A DNA stretch of 64,000 bases, from positions 186,001-250,000 of the forward strand of contig JALENN010000005.1 in NCBI GenBank assembly GCA_022767745.1, in the 5' to 3' direction. The notes under the pieces were generated by a model that saw only the letters and a list, made by a program, of their open reading frames with translations, was not told the DNA's origin and ran no database searches. Numbering within the stretch: position 1 is the stretch's first letter; each line of letters starts with the position of its first letter. This document shows, in pieces, positions 54,871 to 63,243 of the stretch. Source of the stretch: Alistipes sp. Lineage in GTDB: Bacteria; Bacteroidota; Bacteroidia; Bacteroidales; Rikenellaceae. Both the position numbers and the translations under genes were made by a program.

Positions 54871-56331
54871 TTATCTCTTGCGGCGGCGCGTAAGGTCACG
54901 CGCTATGGTCACCACCTCGCGCATGGCCTCAAGGCGTGCGGCGGCAGCCACGGCGGTATATACCCCGATGCCCGTTACGATCTTTGCCGCGAGGCGCGCG
55001 CCGACGTGCCATTCTGCCGTCCACTCCCCCGCAAGCATCACCGCGCCGTACATCACGGCCGTGACCACGGCGGCGGGGAGCATCGCCCGTACCAGCCGCC
55101 ACAGCGAGAGCGAGGTGTATCGCCGCGCCGCCGCTGCGTTCACAGTAAGATCGCAGGCCGAGGCTGCGGCCATGCCCCACGCCACGGCGCGTACGCTCAG
55201 CGGAATGGTGAGGGCGAGGATGGCCGTCATGATGATCTTCTTGGCGATCTCCAGCCGCAGGATTATGGCCCCGTCGCTGCGCACCTTGAGTACGTTGTAG
55301 GCGACGGCCGCCACGGGGTAGAAGAATCCCGCCACGCAGAGTATGCGGAAGTAGGGCACGGCAGGGTGCCATGCCGGCTTGAGCAGCAGCGTGTAGATGT
55401 CGTCGGCCGTGGCTATGAGTCCCGCCATGACGGGGAAGATGACGAACGCCGTCACCATCGCCACGCGGCGGTAGCCCTCGGCGAACTTGCCTTCGTCGCC
55501 CGTGATCTTGGCCATGGCTGGGAAGGTGACGCTCTGTATCGACTGCATGGTCGATGTCACGGGCATGTCCTTCAGTTTCTGTGCCTGGTTGTAGTATCCG
55601 AGGGCGTCGCCCGAGTATATCTTGCCGATGAAGAGCTGCGCCACGTTGTTGTATAGCGCCGTCACCAGGTCGGTCGACATGAGGCGCAGGCTGTATGGGG
55701 CCATCTCGCGCAGCGACGAGGCGCGTACGCCGCGCGGCCGCCACGGGCTGTGCCACCACAGCATGGCCGCCTTGGCACCCATCATCACCACGCGCTGTGC
55801 CGCAAGGCTCCATACGCCGCAGCCGGCAAGGGCCATAGCTATGGCCACGATGCCGCTTATGAGCGACGAGAGAAAGGTGATGGTGGAGAGCTGCGCGAAG
55901 CGGAACTCGCGCACCATGATGGTGTTCTGTATGACGCACAGGGCGTTGAGCGGCAGCAGCAGGTAGAGCACCGGCGCCACGCTCGCAATCTCGGGCCAGC
56001 CGTAGTAGCGGGCCATGGCGGGGGCTGCGGCCGTAAGCAGGGCGTAAAGCCCCAGCGACGAGAGTATGTTGAAGCGGAAGACGGCCTTGTATTCGCCCTC
56101 GGTGGGCGCGGCCTTGCGTATGAGTGTCTGCGAGAAACCGCTGTCGACGACCACCTGCGCCAGCGTCGTGAAGACCGTGAGCACGGCCATTACGCCCATG
56201 TCCATCGGCACGAGCTGGTTGGCCACGACGATGCTCACCACCATCTGCAACAACATGGAGCCTATCTTCTCCGAAAGGCTCCATGCCACGCCCGAGGCGA
56301 CGCGCTCGCTCAGTTCTCGCTTGGCATCCAT
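54871..56331 (-). CDS. Polysaccharide flippase (Wzx/O-antigen transporter family)
   Basis: The 486-residue membrane protein has about 12-14 hydrophobic segments and the N-terminal pattern GVAWSLSEKIGSMLLQMVVSIVVANQL, typical of MATE-fold flippases for lipid-linked polysaccharide units. The QTLIRKA segment near residue 69 and the QAQKLKDMPVTSTMQSI segment near 262 match the LPS biosynthesis protein subfamily. No glycosyltransferase or other surface-polysaccharide gene is adjacent. It is the last gene of the leftward run, 15 bases after aroQ. Confidence 0.87.
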   Translation of the reverse strand: MDAKRELSERVASGVAWSLSEKIGSMLLQMVVSIVVANQLVPMDMGVMAVLTVFTTLAQVVVDSGFSQTLIRKAAPTEGEYKAVFRFNILSSLGLYALLTAAAPAMARYYGWPEIASVAPVLYLLLPLNALCVIQNTIMVREFRFAQLSTITFLSSLISGIVAIAMALAGCGVWSLAAQRVVMMGAKAAMLWWHSPWRPRGVRASSLREMAPYSLRLMSTDLVTALYNNVAQLFIGKIYSGDALGYYNQAQKLKDMPVTSTMQSIQSVTFPAMAKITGDEGKFAEGYRRVAMVTAFVIFPVMAGLIATADDIYTLLLKPAWHPAVPYFRILCVAGFFYPVAAVAYNVLKVRSDGAIILRLEIAKKIIMTAILALTIPLSVRAVAWGMAAASACDLTVNAAAARRYTSLSLWRLVRAMLPAAVVTAVMYGAVMLAGEWTAEWHVGARLAAKIVTGIGVYTAVAAAARLEAMREVVTIARDLTRRRKR

Positions 56332-56346
56332 TGCGGCGGATGTTTG

Positions 56347-56778
56347 TCAGCCCAGAAGGGCCTCGACGCCCAGACGGTACGAGTCCAACCCGAAGCCCAT
56401 GATCGAGCCCTTGGCCACGGGTGCTATCATCGACGTGTGGCGGAACTCCTCGCGTGCGAGGATCGACGAAATGTGCACCTCGACGACGGGGGTGGCGACG
56501 GCCGAGATGGCGTCGCGCAGTGCCACCGAGGTGTGGGTGTATCCGCCGGCGTTGAGGACGATGCCGGCGTAGCGGCCGACGCTCTGGTGGATGGCGTTTA
56601 TCAGTTCGCCCTCGATGTTCGACTGGAAGTAGTCGAACTCGGCACGGCCCTCATAGCGGGCGCGCAGCTGCGACATGTAGTCGTCGAAGGTGGTGGTGCC
56701 GTAGGTGGCCACGTCGCGCGTGCCCTGAAGGTTGAGGTTCGGGCCGTTGAGTATGAGTATCTTCTTCTGCATTGTCAT
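56347..56778 (-). CDS. aroQ: 3-dehydroquinate dehydratase, type II
   Basis: AroQ dehydrates 3-dehydroquinate in the shikimate pathway. The 143 residues show LILNGPNLNLQGTR (with the catalytic-loop Arg), DYFQSNIEGELINAIHQ, NAGGYTHTSVALRDA (with the substrate-binding Asn) and VEVHISSILAREEFRHTS (catalytic His). The ATG overlaps the buk stop as ATGA. A Met two codons in would also serve as start. Confidence 0.95.
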   Translation of the reverse strand: MTMQKKILILNGPNLNLQGTRDVATYGTTTFDDYMSQLRARYEGRAEFDYFQSNIEGELINAIHQSVGRYAGIVLNAGGYTHTSVALRDAISAVATPVVEVHISSILAREEFRHTSMIAPVAKGSIMGFGLDSYRLGVEALLG

Positions 56779-57920
56779 TCGTATGTTTTGGCTTCGGTCT
56801 GCCGTTGCAGCACCCGCAGCGCGTTATGCGCCAGCGCCTGCAGCTCGTTCTCGCCGGGGTAGATCTCTATGGGGGCGATGAAGCGGCAGTGGCGCGTTAT
56901 GTAGTCGGTGACGCGGCGGCAGTAGGCTATGCCGCCCGTGAGTATCACGGCGTCGACGTCGCCCTGCAGCACGGCGGCCATCTGCCCGATGTTCTTCACT
57001 ATGGTGAAGCTCATCAGTTCGAGGGCCTTTGCCGCTTCGCTGTCGCCCGTGGCGGCACGGTTGTCAAGCTCGCGCACCGAGTTGGTGCCCGTGAACGCAA
57101 CCAGTCCCGCGTGTCCCACTATGAGGTGGCGGGCCTGCTCGTGCGTGTAGCGTCCCGAGTAGCAGAGGTCGATGAGGTCGCCCGCCGGGACCGTACCCGC
57201 ACGCTCGGGTGCGATGGGCCCCTCGCCGTCGAGGGCGTTGTTGACGTCGATGACGCGTCCCTTGCGGTGTGCCGCCACCGATATGCCGCCGCCCATGTGC
57301 GCCACCACGAGGTTCAGCTCCTCGTAGGGGCGGCCGATGCTCTCGGCGTAGATGCGGGCCGTGGCCTTTTGGTTGAGCGCGTGGAAGATCGAGCGGCGGC
57401 GCATTCCGGCAATGCCGCACAGGGTCGCTATCTCGATGCGCTCGTCAACCACCACCGGGTCGGCTATGTATGCCTTCACGCCGCACGCGTCGGCTATCTG
57501 CGATGCGATAATGGCGCTGAGGTTGGAGGCGTGCTGCGGCGTGCAGTGGCGCAGTTCGTCGATCATCAGGTCGTTGACCTTGTACACTCCGCTCTCGACA
57601 GGACGCAAAAGACCTCCCCGGCCTATTACGGCCGAGAAGGTCTGGGGGTCGATGCCGTTGTCGGCGAGAGCGGCGAGGATGATCCCCTTGCGCCAGCCGA
57701 TCTGGTCGGTGAGGGTCTCGAATCGCTCGATCTCGTCGGTGCGGTGTGTGACGCATAGCTCCACCACGGGTGTGCGATTGCGGTACACGGCCATCTTGGT
57801 GGAGGTCGATCCCGTATTTATCGCCAGAATGGTGAACGTCTGCAGGAGTTCGGTGTCGAATATCAGGGCATCGTCGTCCTGTCGGGGGTCTTTCGTTACT
57901 CGTGTGAAGTTTATCGCCAT
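56775..57920 (-). CDS. buk: Butyrate kinase
   Basis: Buk makes butyrate (or another short acyl group) and ATP from the acyl phosphate. The protein has 381 residues and belongs to the acetate-kinase fold: ILAINTGSTSTKMAVY is the first phosphate-binding loop, LVVAHMGGGISVAAH the central one, and VDAVILTGGIAY the third. About 29 residues precede the usual start, and no internal ATG offers a shorter form. It follows ptb by 22 bases. Confidence 0.92.
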   Translation of the reverse strand: MAINFTRVTKDPRQDDDALIFDTELLQTFTILAINTGSTSTKMAVYRNRTPVVELCVTHRTDEIERFETLTDQIGWRKGIILAALADNGIDPQTFSAVIGRGGLLRPVESGVYKVNDLMIDELRHCTPQHASNLSAIIASQIADACGVKAYIADPVVVDERIEIATLCGIAGMRRRSIFHALNQKATARIYAESIGRPYEELNLVVAHMGGGISVAAHRKGRVIDVNNALDGEGPIAPERAGTVPAGDLIDLCYSGRYTHEQARHLIVGHAGLVAFTGTNSVRELDNRAATGDSEAAKALELMSFTIVKNIGQMAAVLQGDVDAVILTGGIAYCRRVTDYITRHCRFIAPIEIYPGENELQALAHNALRVLQRQTEAKTYE

Positions 57921-57942
57921 ACCTTGTCGCTGTGTCGGTCGT

Positions 57943-58848
57943 TTATCTTGCGGCCAGACAGGCGAGCGCTATCGAGTACTTCTTAGTGAGGGCCGTGTCG
58001 CCGCGCGAGGTGAGCACGCACGGTACCTTCGTTCCCATAACCATCGCGGCCAGCTCGGCGCCGGCGAAGTGCGATGCCGCCTTGAAGAATACGTTTGCCG
58101 ACTCGATGTTGGGGAAGAGCAGGCAGTCGGGGTCGCCCGCCACGCTCGAGCCCTTCACCTTCTTGTGCTCGGCAACCTCCTTGTAGAGCGCCACGTCGAG
58201 CGACAGGGGACCGTCGACGATGACGTTGCCCAGCTGTCCGCGGTCGCCCATCTTGGCCAGTATGGCCCCCTCGGTCGACGAGGGCACGGTGGGCAGCACC
58301 TGCTCCGAGGGGGCTATGCAGGCGATCTTCGGGCAGTCGATGCCCAGCAGCTTGGCCGTCTTGGCCAGGTAGCCGATGAGGATGGTCTTCTGCTTGAAGT
58401 CGGGCTGCGGGATCACGGCTACGTCCGATACCGAGAGCAGGCGGTCGCGGCCCGGCATCTCGATCACGGCCACGTGGCTGAGCACGCCCTTCGGGGGGAA
58501 GAGGCCGGCCTCCTTGTTGAGGATGCCGCGCATGTACTTGTCGGTCGAGACGAGGCCCTTCATCAGCACGTCGGCGCGGCCGTTGACTACGGTCTGCACG
58601 GCGAGCGTGACGCATGCCACGTCGTTCGACTCGTCTACGATCTTGAATATGTTGGGATCGATCTGCAACTCGCGGCAGGCCTGCTCGATGGTGGCCTTGT
58701 CGCCGAAGAGCGTTGCATCGACAAGACCGTCCTTCCATGCGTTGTAGACGGCCTCGATGGTGTGGGTGTCCTGTCCGTAGGCTACGGCTATGCGCTTGCG
58801 TCCGCGTGCTGCGGCAGCCGTTACCAGTTCATCAAGATGCTTTATCAT
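57943..58848 (-). CDS. ptb: Phosphate butyryltransferase
   Basis: Ptb exchanges CoA for phosphate on butyryl-CoA or related acyl-CoAs. The 301 residues belong to the Pta/Ptb family with IAVAYGQDTHTIEAV near the N-terminus, ADVLMKGLVSTDKYMRGIL near 92-110 and LFPNIESANVFFKA near 248-261, which fit Ptb rather than Pta. No pta is next to ackA, so this enzyme may supply acyl phosphate to both ackA and buk (inference). Its length is usual for Ptb. Confidence 0.9.
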   Translation of the reverse strand: MIKHLDELVTAAAARGRKRIAVAYGQDTHTIEAVYNAWKDGLVDATLFGDKATIEQACRELQIDPNIFKIVDESNDVACVTLAVQTVVNGRADVLMKGLVSTDKYMRGILNKEAGLFPPKGVLSHVAVIEMPGRDRLLSVSDVAVIPQPDFKQKTILIGYLAKTAKLLGIDCPKIACIAPSEQVLPTVPSSTEGAILAKMGDRGQLGNVIVDGPLSLDVALYKEVAEHKKVKGSSVAGDPDCLLFPNIESANVFFKAASHFAGAELAAMVMGTKVPCVLTSRGDTALTKKYSIALACLAAR

Positions 58849-58879
58849 GGCTTTTTGTGTTTAGTGTGTCTTGGGGTTG

Positions 58880-60091
58880 TTATTTCAGGTCTTTGGTCAG
58901 TTCGTAGGTGTCGGTGGCGATCACCAGCTCCTCGTTGGTGGCGATGGTGGCTACCTTGACACGCGAGTCGGGGGTCGAAAGTATGGCGTCGACTCCGCGT
59001 GAGGCGCGGTTTACCTCCTCGTCGATGCGTATGCCCATGAACTCCATGTCGGCGCACACCCAGCTGCGCATCTCGAACGAGTTCTCGCCCACGCCGCCCG
59101 TGAAGATCAGCAGGTCGACGCCGCCCATCTCGGCGGCATAGGCGCCCACGAACTTCTTGATGCGCGTGTAGTACATGTCGCGTGCGGTGATGGCGCTCTG
59201 GTTGCCGGCCTCGTATGCGGCGTCGATGTCGCGCATGTCGCTCGAGATGCCCGTCAGGCCCATCACGCCCGAACGCTTGTTCATCATGGCGTTGAGCTCT
59301 GCATAGCTCATGCCCTCCTTCTCGCCGATGAAGGTGATGGCGCTGGCGTCGACGTTACCGCAGCGCGTACCCATCACAAGGCCGTCGAGCGGCGAGAATC
59401 CCATCGACGTATCGTACGACTTGCCGTTGAGGATTGCCGTCACCGAGCCGCCGTTGCCGATGTGGCAGGTGATGATCTTCGAGTTGTTGATGTCGATGCC
59501 GGCCAGCTTGGCGCCCACCTTGGCCACATACTTGTGGCTGGTGCCGTGGAAGCCGTACTTGCGCACGCGGTACTTCTCGTAGTACTCGGTGGGCAGGGCG
59601 TAGAGGTAGTTGGTGGCGGGGATGGTCTGGTGGAACGAGGTGTCGAAGACGGTCACCTGTGGTACGCCCGGCAGCACCTTCTCGATCGAGAGCACGCCCT
59701 CGAGGTTGGCGGGGTTGTGCAGCGGCGCGATGTCGAACAGCGAGCGTATGTGCTCCTTGGCCTGCTCGTCGACGATGCAGCTGCCCTTGAAGTACTCGCC
59801 GCCGTGTGCCACGCGGTGGCCTACGGCCTTGATCTGCGACAGGTCGTCAATTACGCCGTGCCGGGGGTCGGTCAGGGCCTTCAGCACGAGGCTTATGCCT
59901 GTGGTGTGGTCTGGTATGGGCATGTGCAGCTCATACTTATCCTTGCCTACGGGCTTGTGTATGAGGTCGCCCTCGGGCAGACCGATGCGCTCGACTATGC
60001 CTTTGGCAAGCAGAGCGTTGCTGTTGCTGTCGATGTCGATCAGCTGATACTTGATCGACGAACTTCCGCAATTCAGTACAAGTACAATCAT
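58880..60091 (-). CDS. ackA: Acetate kinase
   Basis: AckA converts acetyl phosphate and ADP to acetate and ATP. The 403 residues contain the NCGSSSIKYQLI start, VGHRVAHGGEYFKGS, FDTSFHQTIP with the catalytic-region Asp, HIGNGGSVTAI, and LIFTGGVGENS near the end. The gene precedes ptb by 31 bases, so the order on the transcript is ackA-ptb-buk. I found no promoter box in the 65 bases after crcB. Confidence 0.96.
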   Translation of the reverse strand: MIVLVLNCGSSSIKYQLIDIDSNSNALLAKGIVERIGLPEGDLIHKPVGKDKYELHMPIPDHTTGISLVLKALTDPRHGVIDDLSQIKAVGHRVAHGGEYFKGSCIVDEQAKEHIRSLFDIAPLHNPANLEGVLSIEKVLPGVPQVTVFDTSFHQTIPATNYLYALPTEYYEKYRVRKYGFHGTSHKYVAKVGAKLAGIDINNSKIITCHIGNGGSVTAILNGKSYDTSMGFSPLDGLVMGTRCGNVDASAITFIGEKEGMSYAELNAMMNKRSGVMGLTGISSDMRDIDAAYEAGNQSAITARDMYYTRIKKFVGAYAAEMGGVDLLIFTGGVGENSFEMRSWVCADMEFMGIRIDEEVNRASRGVDAILSTPDSRVKVATIATNEELVIATDTYELTKDLK

Positions 60092-60156
60092 CGTGTTATT
60101 CGTTTTTTTGGTTATTTTTCATCCTTGGCTTCGGTTTGCGCTCACCCGTCCCCGGC

Positions 60157-60528
60157 TTATCTGCCTGTTGCGACGGCGATCCTGGCGCCCGCAACGGTTG
60201 CAAGGGCGCATACAGCCACCGTGGCCGCGACGTACAGCAGCGCTCCGGTCGTGTTCCCCGCCCTTACGAGCCGTATGAAGTCGGCCGAGAAGGTGGAGAA
60301 GGTGGTGAACCCGCCGCAGAAGCCCACGCACAACAGCCATACGGCCATCGACGAGTTGAGCGTCTGGGCGAGGTACCCGATGAGCATCGACCCTGCCACG
60401 TTTACCGTGAAGGTGCCGACGGGCAGCCCGCCGACGGTGAGGCCCGAGAGCCATACGTACGAAACCAAATATCGCGCCGCGGAGCCCAGGGCTCCGCCCG
60501 CACCTACGGCTATCAACTCCTTAATCAT
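60157..60528 (-). CDS. crcB: Fluoride ion channel CrcB/Fluc
   Basis: Fluc channels export fluoride as small dual-topology dimers. The ATG at 60528 gives 123 residues, the usual length, beginning MIKELIAVGAGGALGSAARY; upstream Met codons would add 31 residues across the promoter. There are four hydrophobic helices and the signatures GTFTVNVAGSMLIG (with the pore Asn) and GFCGGFTTFSTFS (pore-lining Phe and Ser/Thr). It lies 65 bases before ackA in the same direction. I do not see a fluoride riboswitch upstream. Confidence 0.92.
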   Translation of the reverse strand: MIKELIAVGAGGALGSAARYLVSYVWLSGLTVGGLPVGTFTVNVAGSMLIGYLAQTLNSSMAVWLLCVGFCGGFTTFSTFSADFIRLVRAGNTTGALLYVAATVAVCALATVAGARIAVATGR

Positions 60529-60563
60529 TGCAGGTTGTATCGGGTTTTGCACAAAACGTTTAA

Positions 60564-60571
60564 CAAAGGTA
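60564..60571 (-). promoter_or_regulatory. Promoter -7 box (TACCTTTG) for crcB and possibly the ackA run
   Basis: A minus-strand TAnnTTTG match lies 35 bases upstream of the crcB ATG. The -33 region is a T run without a clear TTTG. Since no other box is seen before ackA, it may drive the whole crcB-ackA-ptb-buk-aroQ-flippase run. Confidence 0.5.
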
Positions 60572-60689
60572 AAAAGAAATCGGTAAAAAACTATAATTGC
60601 CGCGAATAAAGTTTCGGCCATGCGGTGCGTATGCTTTGCCGGCGTTGCGGGGCATGTCCCGATGCGGCCTGCGTGCGGCAGCGGGGAGG

Positions 60690-60759
60690 GGTGTGGCGGC
60701 GGCAGAATCCGAAAACCGTGTCCGTGATTTGTCTTGGCGCGCGCCTTTCATTATATTTG
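60690..60759 (+). repeat. Promoter-bearing repeat, diverged copy 3
   Basis: The sequence AGAATCCGAAAACCGTG matches the hairpin region of copy 2 closely, and the end has the same plan: TTTG (60728-60731), 20 bases including CCTTTCA, then TATATTTG (60752-60759). A GATGCGG at 60661 may be the remains of the unit's start. Its promoter lies 63 bases before the GH92 ATG. Confidence 0.6.
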
Positions 60760-60822
60760 CATGGCCGTTGCGCGTAAATGGGGCGTGCGGCGGCCGACAC
60801 ACGACCGACAAACGAATCAGAT

Positions 60823-63171
60823 ATGGAAAATTATGTTTTCAGGGCTGCGCGGCTTCTTGTCGCGGGGCTCTGTGTTGCGGCTGCGGCCGCATGCGGCAAC
60901 GGCCTGACGCCCGAGGAGGATGTGGCGCGTTACGTCAACCCCTTTATCGGGGCGAGCACCAGCACCAGCGCCGCGGGTGTCTATCACGGCCTTGGCAAGA
61001 CATTCCCCGGGGCGGCCACGCCGTTCGGCATGGTGCAGGTGAGCCCAAACACCATCACGGGCGGTGACAACGGCTCGGGATACAGCTACGAACACACTAC
61101 GATCGAGGGCTTCGCCTTCACGCAGATGAGCGGCGTGGGGTGGTACGGCGACCTGGGCAACCTGCTTGTGATGCCCACCACGGGCCCGCTGCACAAGATT
61201 GCGGGCCGCGAGGACGGCAGCATTGATGGGTACCGCTCGCACTACGACAAGGCCTCGGAGCGGGCGCGGGCCGGCTATTACGGCGTGCACCTTACCGACT
61301 ACGATATCGAGGCCGAGTGTACGGCCACGCCTCATTGCGGCATGTTGCGCTTCACCTTCCCCGAGAGCGACACGGCCCGTATACAGATCGACCTGGCGCG
61401 CCGCGTGGGCGGCACGTCGGAGCGTCAGTATGTCGAGGTGGTCGACGACCACACCATCGAGGGCTGGATGCGCTGCACGCCGCAGACGGGCGGCTGGGGC
61501 AACGGCGACGGCAAGGCCGACTACACGGTCTACTTCCATGCCCGTTTCAGCCGTCCGCTGGAGCGTTACGGCGTGTGGAGCGCCGACATACCCGACGGCT
61601 GGGTGCGCAAGCGCGAGGAGGTGGTGAGCACGCCCTATCTCGAGCGTGTGGCCGCGGCTCCCGTTACCGAAGGCTGCCGCCGCATGGAGGGCAAGCATCT
61701 GGGATTCTACACCGAGTTCGCGGCCGAAGAGGGCGAGCAGGTGACCGTCAAGGTGGGCATATCGTTCGTCGATGCCGAGGGCGCGCGCCGCAACTTCGAG
61801 GCCGAGGTCGCCGACCGGGAGTTCGACCGCGTGGCGCGTGATACGTACGTGGCATGGAACGACGCTCTGCAGCGCGTGCGTGTCGAGGGCGGCAGCGACG
61901 ACGACAAGGCGGTGTTCTATACGGCGCTCTACCATTCGATGATCGACCCGCGTCTCTTTACCGATGTCGACGGCCGCTATGCCGGCGGCGACGGCGCGGC
62001 GCACGACACCGCGGGACGCTTCACCAAACGCACGGTATTCAGCGGCTGGGATGTATTCCGCAGCCAGATGCCCCTGCAGACGATCATCAACCCGCAGGTG
62101 GTGGACGACCTTCTCGCCTCGCTCATAACGCTTGCCGACGAGAGCGGCAACGGCTATTTCGAGCGGTGGGAGTTCCTGAACGCCTATTCGGGCTGCATGT
62201 TCGGCAACCCGGCGCTGACGGTGCTTGCCGACGCCTACATCAAGGGCATCCGCAACTACGACGTCGAGCAGGCATACCGCTATGCGGTCAATACGTCGGA
62301 GCGTTTCAGCAACGGCGACCTGGGCTACACGCCCTCCGACCAGTGCATATCGCACACGCTCGAGTACGGCTATGCCGACTGGTGTCTTTCGCGTCTGGCG
62401 GAGGCTCTGGGCAAGGATGACGACGCCCGCAAGTATGCCCTCAAGGGACAGGCCTACCGCAACATATTCGATGCCGGGAAGGGGTGGTTCCGCCCCCGCC
62501 GCGCCGACGGCAGCTGGGCACCGTGGCCCGAGAATGCCCGCACGACCGAGTGGTACGGGTGTGTCGAGGCCAACCCTTACCAGCAGGGGTGGTTCGTGCC
62601 GCACGACGTGGAGGGCATGGTCGGCCTGATGGGCGGTCGCGAGGCTGTGCTGGCCGACCTGAAGGCCTTCTTCGACAATACGCCCGAGAACATGCTCTGG
62701 AACCAGTACTACAACCATGCCAACGAGCCGGTGCACCTCGTGCCGTTCCTCTTCAACCGCCTCGGCGAGCCGTGGATGACGCAGAAGTGGACGCGTACGA
62801 TCTGCCGCAACGCCTACGCCAACCGCGTGGAGGGCATCGTCGGCAACGAGGATGCGGGACAGATGTCGGCGTGGTATGTGCTTGCCGCGGCGGGCATACA
62901 CCCCGCCTGCCCGGGCGATACGCGCATGGAGATAACGAGTCCCGTCTTCGACCGCGTGGAATTTTCGCTGGACCCGCGCTACTATGCCGGCAAGCGGTTT
63001 ACCGTGGTGGCGCATGACAATTCGGCGGAGAATGTCTATATTCAGCGCGCCGTGCTGAACGGCCGAGAACTGACGGCGTCGCACATCGATTTTGCCGACA
63101 TCGTGGCGGGCGGTACGCTCGAACTCTACATGGGCGCCGAGCCCAACACCGAATGGGGCGTGGGGGAGTGA
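60823..63171 (+). CDS. GH92 family alpha-mannosidase, lipoprotein
   Basis: GH92 enzymes are calcium-dependent exo-alpha-mannosidases that act by inversion, often on N-glycans or yeast mannan. The 782 residues begin with a lipoprotein signal ending AAAC (about Cys24), so the protein is membrane-anchored. The N-terminal beta-domain starts at YVNPFIGAST with GKTFPGAATPFGMVQVSP. The catalytic domain has EANPYQQGW (Glu582, probable acid) and GNEDAGQMSAWY (674-685, with the base and calcium region), both family signatures. I used the ATG at 60823, where the signal begins. No SusC/SusD genes are beside it. Confidence 0.93.
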   Translation: MENYVFRAARLLVAGLCVAAAAACGNGLTPEEDVARYVNPFIGASTSTSAAGVYHGLGKTFPGAATPFGMVQVSPNTITGGDNGSGYSYEHTTIEGFAFTQMSGVGWYGDLGNLLVMPTTGPLHKIAGREDGSIDGYRSHYDKASERARAGYYGVHLTDYDIEAECTATPHCGMLRFTFPESDTARIQIDLARRVGGTSERQYVEVVDDHTIEGWMRCTPQTGGWGNGDGKADYTVYFHARFSRPLERYGVWSADIPDGWVRKREEVVSTPYLERVAAAPVTEGCRRMEGKHLGFYTEFAAEEGEQVTVKVGISFVDAEGARRNFEAEVADREFDRVARDTYVAWNDALQRVRVEGGSDDDKAVFYTALYHSMIDPRLFTDVDGRYAGGDGAAHDTAGRFTKRTVFSGWDVFRSQMPLQTIINPQVVDDLLASLITLADESGNGYFERWEFLNAYSGCMFGNPALTVLADAYIKGIRNYDVEQAYRYAVNTSERFSNGDLGYTPSDQCISHTLEYGYADWCLSRLAEALGKDDDARKYALKGQAYRNIFDAGKGWFRPRRADGSWAPWPENARTTEWYGCVEANPYQQGWFVPHDVEGMVGLMGGREAVLADLKAFFDNTPENMLWNQYYNHANEPVHLVPFLFNRLGEPWMTQKWTRTICRNAYANRVEGIVGNEDAGQMSAWYVLAAAGIHPACPGDTRMEITSPVFDRVEFSLDPRYYAGKRFTVVAHDNSAENVYIQRAVLNGRELTASHIDFADIVAGGTLELYMGAEPNTEWGVGE

Positions 63172-63193
63172 CCCCGGCCTCGGGAAGAAATGG

Positions 63194-63227
63194 CGACGCG
63201 GGCGGAAGTTTCCTTCCGCCCGCGTCG
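63194..63227. terminator. Bidirectional terminator between the GH92 gene and proA
   Basis: A perfect 15-bp GC-rich stem (63194-63208 with 63213-63227) and a TTTC loop lie between the two converging stops. The T tail is weak (GTTGTCG), but the stem is very stable. Confidence 0.75.
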
Positions 63228-63243
63228 TTGTCGTCGGTGCGGG

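Noticed and set aside
60529..60621. N-terminal extension of crcB by 31 residues, and a possible fluoride riboswitch in this region
   Set aside because: The extension would cross the TACCTTTG promoter box, and Fluc proteins start at the equivalent of the ATG at 60528. I could not find the conserved pseudoknot elements of the crcB riboswitch.
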